From Acidobacteriota bacterium (lineage in GTDB: Bacteria; Acidobacteriota; Terriglobia; Bryobacterales; Bryobacteraceae): a DNA stretch of 21,025 nucleotides. Positions 17,101-21,025 of the stretch are shown in pieces. The first letter of the stretch is position 1; each line of letters opens with the position of its first letter. A program made the translations under genes and the position numbers. The stretch lies in NCBI GenBank assembly GCA_018268875.1, contig JAFDVT010000381.1:1-21025 (forward strand), in the 5' to 3' direction. Under the pieces are notes generated by a model. That model made no database searches. It worked only from the letters and a program-made list of their open reading frames with translations, and had not been told where the DNA came from.

Positions 17101-18242
17101 TTCCAGCGCGATCCTTTCTTGCGGCCTTCTAGGAAGGGAAAACGGTCCGGATCGAACAGCGATCCGCCCAATGCCGGAAGCCGCAGAGTCTCATGTTCGA
17201 TGCCGCCATAGACCGCCCTGAAGATGGAGAGCAACCGGGACCAAGCATCCCATCGCCGCTCCAAGATTTCCTCGGACTCGGCGCGAAGCTGCATCCGCAA
17301 AGTCGATACGGCATAGTTGGCTTCGTAGCGTTCGTCGCCGAGCAGTAGCAGCCCGCGTTCTTCGGCAGACAGCAGAAAGACGATCCGCATCATGACGGTG
17401 AGGCCGGCTTCGTACAGTTCGGCCGGGTCCACGCCGTCGAGCAGTTCGCGATTGCGATCGACATCGGCGCGGTCGAGCGCCTGAATCAGCACTTCGACAG
17501 CGCGCCTCACTTGCTCGCCCAAGGCGTCGGTGACTTCGTCCTGATGTTCTTGCGATTCGTCCAACAGCGCCGGAAGCTGCTCGCTCGGATCGACGAAGAA
17601 GCGCCGTATTCCGAGCAGATTGACGAACGCCTGTAGCGTAATCGGCTCCTGTACCCACAGGCGGGCGTACCAGCTCGCGAAGGTCGTCACGGCACCGACC
17701 GGCGCGTCCACGAACATCCACTGCTCGCCGTTGGTGAGAAGCCCGAGCCTCACGTCGGTTGCTCTGCACAACTCGACCATGCGCTCCGCGGGGCTGGCGG
17801 GCCATGCGTCGCGCTTGGAGGATTCGGTCAGCGGGGTTCCTGGCTCATAGATCGAAACCAGCATCAGCGCGTGGGCGTTAGCGCGATTGTCCATGACCGC
17901 GTAGTCCGGCCGCAGCGTTACGCCATGCTCGGGCAGGTCGTAGCGAATGCTTTCGAGGTTTGAAGCGGGCTTCAGAATCTCTCCGCGCCCGTCCTCGTCG
18001 AGTTCGAGCATCTGTTTCAGGATGATGTCGATCCAGGCGCGGTGAATCTTGGGCAGGTCTGGATCGTCCAAATCCAGCGCTTCACGCCATTCGTCATAGG
18101 CTTGCCGAACCGTCCGGCGTTTCTCGGACTCGAGTCCTTCGAGACCTTGCGGAAACGCCTCTTTCAGGACCGGCTCGGCCAGGAACGGCCCAGAAACGTC
18201 GATGAGCGAAAGCCATTCGGCATGATGACTGAGGGCGGTCAT
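14121..18242 (-). CDS. drmMI: DISARM adenine-N6 DNA methyltransferase DrmMI
   Basis: A 1373-residue class 1 DISARM methyltransferase, which marks host DNA as self. The S-adenosylmethionine motif I is CDPAMGSGAFLV (597–608), preceded by GTHYTPKSFTEVIVE; VDMNPLAVELAKLSIWL (671–687) binds the cofactor's ribose; the catalytic motif IV is GNPPF (866–870), of the adenine-N6 type. Residues ~880–1340 should hold the target-recognition domain. Near the N-terminus, RPDYAV…LVSIYEPG aligns with the RPDYAL…VEAKRPG nuclease signature but has lost the E-x-K residues, so it looks like an inactive nuclease fold. I choose ATG 18242 over GTG 18257: it overlaps the drmD stop (ATGA) and has GGAGAG (18255–18250) seven bases upstream. 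BREX PglX is similar, but the drm neighbours decide. Confidence 0.94.
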   Translation of the reverse strand: MTALSHHAEWLSLIDVSGPFLAEPVLKEAFPQGLEGLESEKRRTVRQAYDEWREALDLDDPDLPKIHRAWIDIILKQMLELDEDGRGEILKPASNLESIRYDLPEHGVTLRPDYAVMDNRANAHALMLVSIYEPGTPLTESSKRDAWPASPAERMVELCRATDVRLGLLTNGEQWMFVDAPVGAVTTFASWYARLWVQEPITLQAFVNLLGIRRFFVDPSEQLPALLDESQEHQDEVTDALGEQVRRAVEVLIQALDRADVDRNRELLDGVDPAELYEAGLTVMMRIVFLLSAEERGLLLLGDERYEANYAVSTLRMQLRAESEEILERRWDAWSRLLSIFRAVYGGIEHETLRLPALGGSLFDPDRFPFLEGRKKGSRWKIDVAVPLPIDNRTVLYLLDAVQLFEGRTLSYLALDIEQIGYVYEGLLERTVVRAKEVTLDLAATKNAKNPWVSLSELDDASAKGRAAVELLLEDRTGSSRSRVRNDLDRVVDEQSGDKLLTACHADRSLRDRLKPYFHFLRTDRWGYPLVYPKGAFMVIGGPDRRETGTHYTPKSFTEVIVENTLEPLVYSGPSEGKERGEWRLRSPEELLDLKICDPAMGSGAFLVQVCRWLSERLVEAWAQVEREGQFVTSEGEVAAEPGVREPLRKDTDERLLAARRLIAERCLYGVDMNPLAVELAKLSIWLVTLAKGRPFGFLDHNLRCGDSLLGITTVEQIEYLDMRPGKGSTKKLFAAKIDRAVSEAITLRTDLRRHPIRDIRDVETMAHLNEEARTKLVMADLVSDVLIGEAVDAGGRTLDLTALSIDIGDALAGDERKLSDLSRQSRTQLHKATPTNKRAIRPFHWPLEFPEVFCRQNGGFDAFVGNPPFLGGKRVSGAFGSQYQRYLVSYVTGVKPASVDLVVHFFIRLHELLRPGGYLGLLGRRSLNEGTNREVGLQQLIASGLSIYRANTNLEWPGKASVVVHRLHMTNGQWSGPRILNGERVETISEELTDAVVWDIQPLSQNVGRMFQGTILSGEGFKIDSTLAQSLIADDENYKTVLYPFIGGNEINKDFECAPACWVICFWDWPKARAEQFEKAFSIVQNEVEPERQLRKPNGDFKYREPLPERWWHYGEKRPALYHAIGRGAVFQNHPEGWNRDHPGPSKVIAISTGTTKYPAFTMLPSTMMYSNKLCILADDRLSMFAILSSDIHSVWAWSQKTTLQADMESMRYAHGNIFETFPFPAGFLENGDHDLEELALSFFNARQALMASKDQGLTKFYNEFHNPNKNDKALQDVRRLQIRINEAVCRTYGWTDIELECSFHDVGYLPSGSNTRFTVGEVARVELIRRLARLNKTLFEREAQQSGTETTGSPDSSTAERHDLFTKRAKA

Positions 18243-20905
18243 GCGCCGGCTCTCCACGGATGGCGTTCCGGGACTAGAAAAATGACGGCGACCGGGAACG
18301 TCCTGACTTCGTAGCCGTCGAAGCGGGCCTCGATGACCTCCACTTCCCGCACTTTTTCGTCGGGAATGCGCGCTAGCCGCAGCCGCAGCGCCTCGTTGTC
18401 GCGGCGGACTTGGGTGCGCTCGTCGTCGGAAAAGAGGGCGAGCTGCTGCGGCTCTTTTTCCTTTCGCAGTTCGGCTTCGATGGCGCGTTCAAGTTCTTCG
18501 AGGACGGTGGTGATATAGCCGACTTCGTGCTGCTTCCGGCCCTCCAGCGTACTTTCGAGATTTCTCAAGCGCTCGCGTGATCGCGCTTCGACCGCTTGAA
18601 CGACGGCATCCTTGTGCCGCTCGAAACGCCGCGCGAGTCCCTCGAACAATCTTTCGCCGGCCACGATGGGCCGCGCCTTCGCCATCCACGCGTTCACTTG
18701 AGTGACACGCGATTCACGGCCGAACGAATTATCCTTCAAATAGCCGCCCGCGACCGTGAGTTCTTCGTGCAGGCGATGGTGCCGGCCTCCGGTCACGACG
18801 AGCCGCGACACGACGGCGACCGCGATGTCGTCGAGTTCCGAGTCCGGCAGGCTGCGGACGCTGACCCGGTGTAACTTCTTTACGTCGCTCTGCGCCCAAA
18901 TCTCGGCCCGCATCAATCGAAGGCACATCTGAACCAGGCGATGGTTCAGGTGGACGAGCACGACATCTTCCCGGCCTTTGGCGACTCCGTGGTCGAACGT
19001 GATGGGACGTTGCTTGCCTGTATGAGGATGGCGCAGACCCTCCATGCAGCGCGCCCAAGAACCTGCCAGCGCCGGCATCTCGAAGACCGTTCCGGCGGGC
19101 GCACCGTGCAGCTGGACCGGCTTCAGAGGTGGCCTCTTGTCGAGAGCGAGCCCTACTTCGACGGTCGCGAGAATGCGCGCAGGGGTCAGGTGAAAATCGG
19201 TCTGTGTTTCGAGAAGCCTTTCATGCAGCTTCTCGATCCGTTCCTTGAGTTGGCGTTCAGCACGAACGTAACGCTTGGTCTTAGCGGCCCGCGCCTCGGC
19301 CTCTCGGGTGTCGAGTTCGCGGCGCGTTCCTTCGATCAATCCCGACATTTGCGGCGCGATCACCGGGTTCACGCTACCCATATCCTCGCGCATCGCTTCC
19401 AGCTTGACGAGGGCGCGAATGATGTCGTCCTTGTGCCCGCCGAAAGAATCCTCGGCCGCGGCACCGCCATCGACCGGATGCCAGATCAATACCTCGTCGT
19501 GTTTCTGGCCGTGCCGGTCGATCCGGCCGTTGCGCTGCTCCATGACGTTCGGGTTGTACGGAATTTCGACATGGATCAGGCAATTGCAGTAGTTCTGCAG
19601 GTCGATCCCCTCCGACGCGGCGTCCGTCGCCAACAGAACGCGGATTTCGGATTCCGCGGGATTGGTTTGAAAGGCCGCTTTCGTTTTTTCGCGTTCGTCG
19701 TTGTCCATGCCTCCGTGAATGATACCGAGGCGGTCGCCGCCGTATCCGTGCGCGGCGAGAATCTGATGCAGCCATTGGTGCGTGGTACGGTATTCAGTGA
19801 AAAGGATAACGCGGCGATCGTTCCACCGGCCATTGGGCCTCAGGTTCGCGTCCAGCCATTCCAGGATCGCGCGACCTTTGGAATCGACCTTGTGACTGGC
19901 CGTCTGCGCCCAATTGCGCATCCGCGAAAGCAGTTTCAGCTCTTCCTGCGTCGGCGGCGTCGAGCGCTTCGTCGCCTCTTCGACGGCTTCCGTTTGCGCG
20001 GCCTCGACCTGCCCGTCGTCGGCATAATCCTCTTCCGCCTTCAGAATGGCCTTGCGCAGGATGCGCTCGGAAAGTGGGTTGCGATTGTTCTCCAGCTTTC
20101 CCGTGGTCAAAGTCGCGTAGTGCTTTTCCAAGGTCGAGGCGAAAGCCGCAGGTGAAGAAAAGAGACGCTTCTTCAGCAAGCCGTTGACGAACTTCGTCCC
20201 GGTCGCGCCGGCATCCTGACAAGTCTGCTCCCGACTTTTGCAATAAGCGTCCAAAGTTTTGTGAATCGCGCGCTCGTCGGCGGTGAACGGAATCGGGAGA
20301 GCTTGGAGGTTTCGTTTGGGGTAAATCGGCTTGCCGTCTTTATCGACGAGGTCGGTCTTCAGTCTCCGGACCATGACCTGCGATAATTGTTTGTCGTCGG
20401 GCAGGATGTTTCGCGAGAAGCGCTGGTCGTCGAGCAATTCCAAGAGCGACGTGAACGATTCCGTGTAGCCGTTGTGAGGCGTCGCCGTCAGGAAGAGCCG
20501 ATGCTGAAAGTGCGGGGCGATCTTGCGGACGAATTGCGTCCTCTGACTTTCCAGCGCGTAGTGTTGCGACGCGGCAGGGGCGACATTGTGAGCCTCGTCC
20601 ACGATCAGAATGTCGAATTTCCGGGGATAGGTCGCGCGCAACGGCAGAATGTCCCGCAACAGGCGGAACGGCTCGCCAGCTTTGATCCAATCGATCGATG
20701 CGATCAAACGCGGGAAAGAGGTCCAGGGATTGGCGTGGATGCCGCGCGCCCGGCGAAGCTCTTTGACATACTCGGTATCGACGATTTGGAATTCGAGCCC
20801 GAACTTTTCGAGCATTTCCACGCGCCACTTCTGCTGAAGCGAGGCGGGACAGACGATCAAGACCGTTCGCGCCCGATGGCGCAGCAAGAGCTCTTGAATG
20901 ACTAG
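18239..20905 (-). pseudogene. drmD: DISARM SNF2-like helicase DrmD, 5' end removed by an insertion sequence
   Basis: About 888 codons of a SNF2-type superfamily 2 ATPase. Counted from an in-frame TTG at 20887, it has FDILIVDEAHN (DEAH at 97–100), FLTATPHNG (132–140), ATDAASEGIDL and EQRNGRIDRHGQ (motifs II, III, V and VI), then a charged coiled-coil-like tail. The frame remains open and conserved upstream of that TTG (GTC ATT CAA GAG CTC, VIQEL) to the IS junction, so the true gene was longer. The missing N-terminus holds the Walker A motif (of type GLGKTIEAG), which should end just a few residues before the junction. The fragment cannot hydrolyse ATP. The lost 5' part may lie beyond the IS, outside the window. 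Its stop overlaps the drmMI start. Confidence 0.9.
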
Positions 20906-21025
20906 GTAGTGGACTCATAAGCACGGGTCCAGAGCCGGGTTGAAGCCAGGGCAACGGCAGCGAGGAAGTTTCGTGCCAGCTTGTCGAAGCGGGTGGCGAT
21001 ACGCCTGAAGTGCTTGAGTTTGCAG
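20902..21025 (-). CDS. IS5-family transposase, C-terminal 40 residues
   Basis: Only the end of the gene is in the window. The peptide CKLKHFRRIATRFDKLARNF…STRLWTRAYEST is the well-known C-terminus of IS5-group (DDE) transposases: the KHFRRIATRFDKLARNFLA segment includes the R-x(6)-D-K surroundings of the DDE catalytic glutamate region's downstream helix. The stop TAG (20904–20902) appears to be formed by the last IS codon abutting the CTAG target, so the host sequence may supply the stop. The transposase is transcribed toward drmD and could drive read-through into the DISARM genes. The 5' part runs beyond the right edge. Confidence 0.88.
   Translation of the reverse strand, partial: CKLKHFRRIATRFDKLARNFLAAVALASTRLWTRAYESTT
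20906..21025 (-). mobile_element. One end of an IS5-family insertion sequence inside drmD
   Basis: Sequence to the right of the drmD break encodes a transposase end and has no drm similarity. The terminal sequence reads GTAGTGGACTCATAAGCACG, directly after CTAG at 20902–20905. CTAG is a preferred target of IS5-type elements, and reading through it gives Leu-Val in the drmD frame, as expected at that place. I therefore put the IS boundary at 20905/20906 and treat CTAG as the likely target duplication. The other end and the second duplication copy are outside the window, so the exact boundary is uncertain by a few bases. Confidence 0.8.

Noticed and set aside
14121..18242. BREX system with PglX methyltransferase
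   Set aside because: The methyltransferase resembles PglX, but no BrxA/B/C/Z/L genes are present and drmA, drmB, drmC and drmD are all recognisable.
18941..20155. 404-codon plus-strand frame opposite drmD
   Set aside because: Antisense to conserved SNF2 motifs; no independent support.
1..21025. CRISPR arrays, tRNA or rRNA genes, riboswitches
   Set aside because: No regularly spaced repeats, tRNA-like folds or rRNA-like sequence were seen; nearly all the window is protein-coding.

Overview
The window comes from a GC-rich bacterium, most likely an alphaproteobacterium of the Hyphomicrobiales (Bradyrhizobium or Methylobacterium type). I infer this from base composition, codon use and the DUF3489–DUF2924–large serine recombinase gene set, which is common in that group; nothing in the window fixes the species. 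It is an accessory (defence-island) region: there are no housekeeping genes, tRNAs or rRNAs.

Layout. Positions 1–3059 (plus strand) hold a compact cassette: a DUF3489 protein, a possible 52-residue protein, a DUF2924 protein and a large serine recombinase. The recombinase ends 27 bases from the end of a long minus-strand array that fills the rest of the window. Read in its own direction (right to left), the array is: the end of an IS5-family insertion sequence (20906–21025), a 5'-truncated drmD (SNF2-like helicase), drmMI (adenine DNA methyltransferase), drmA (helicase), drmB (DUF1998) and drmC (phospholipase-D-like). After these come a GHKL ATPase with a nuclease-like C-terminal domain, a Vsr-type endonuclease, a tiny decayed gene start, and an unrecognised protein with a PD-(D/E)XK-like C-terminal motif.

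Interpretation. drmD-drmMI-drmA-drmB-drmC is the gene order of class 1 DISARM, an anti-phage system in which a methyltransferase marks self DNA and the DrmA/DrmB/DrmC proteins block incoming DNA. The genes are tightly packed, with ATGA stop/start overlaps at drmD/drmMI, drmMI/drmA and drmA/drmB. Two things make this copy unusual. First, the IS sits in drmD just after the expected place of the Walker A motif, so the window contains only an ATPase-dead piece of drmD. Second, an ATPase–nuclease/Vsr pair, followed by a second nuclease-like protein, continues co-directionally beyond drmC. MutL/MORC-like ATPases and Vsr nucleases have been noted before near restriction-type helicase operons (Iyer, Abhiman and Aravind, 2008, from memory), so the parts are known. 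Their working as a DISARM extension here is my inference.

Other structure: an AT-rich patch over the target-recognition part of drmMI and the start of drmA, a strong hairpin between drmC and the ATPase gene, and a pseudo-nuclease signature in the N-terminus of DrmMI.
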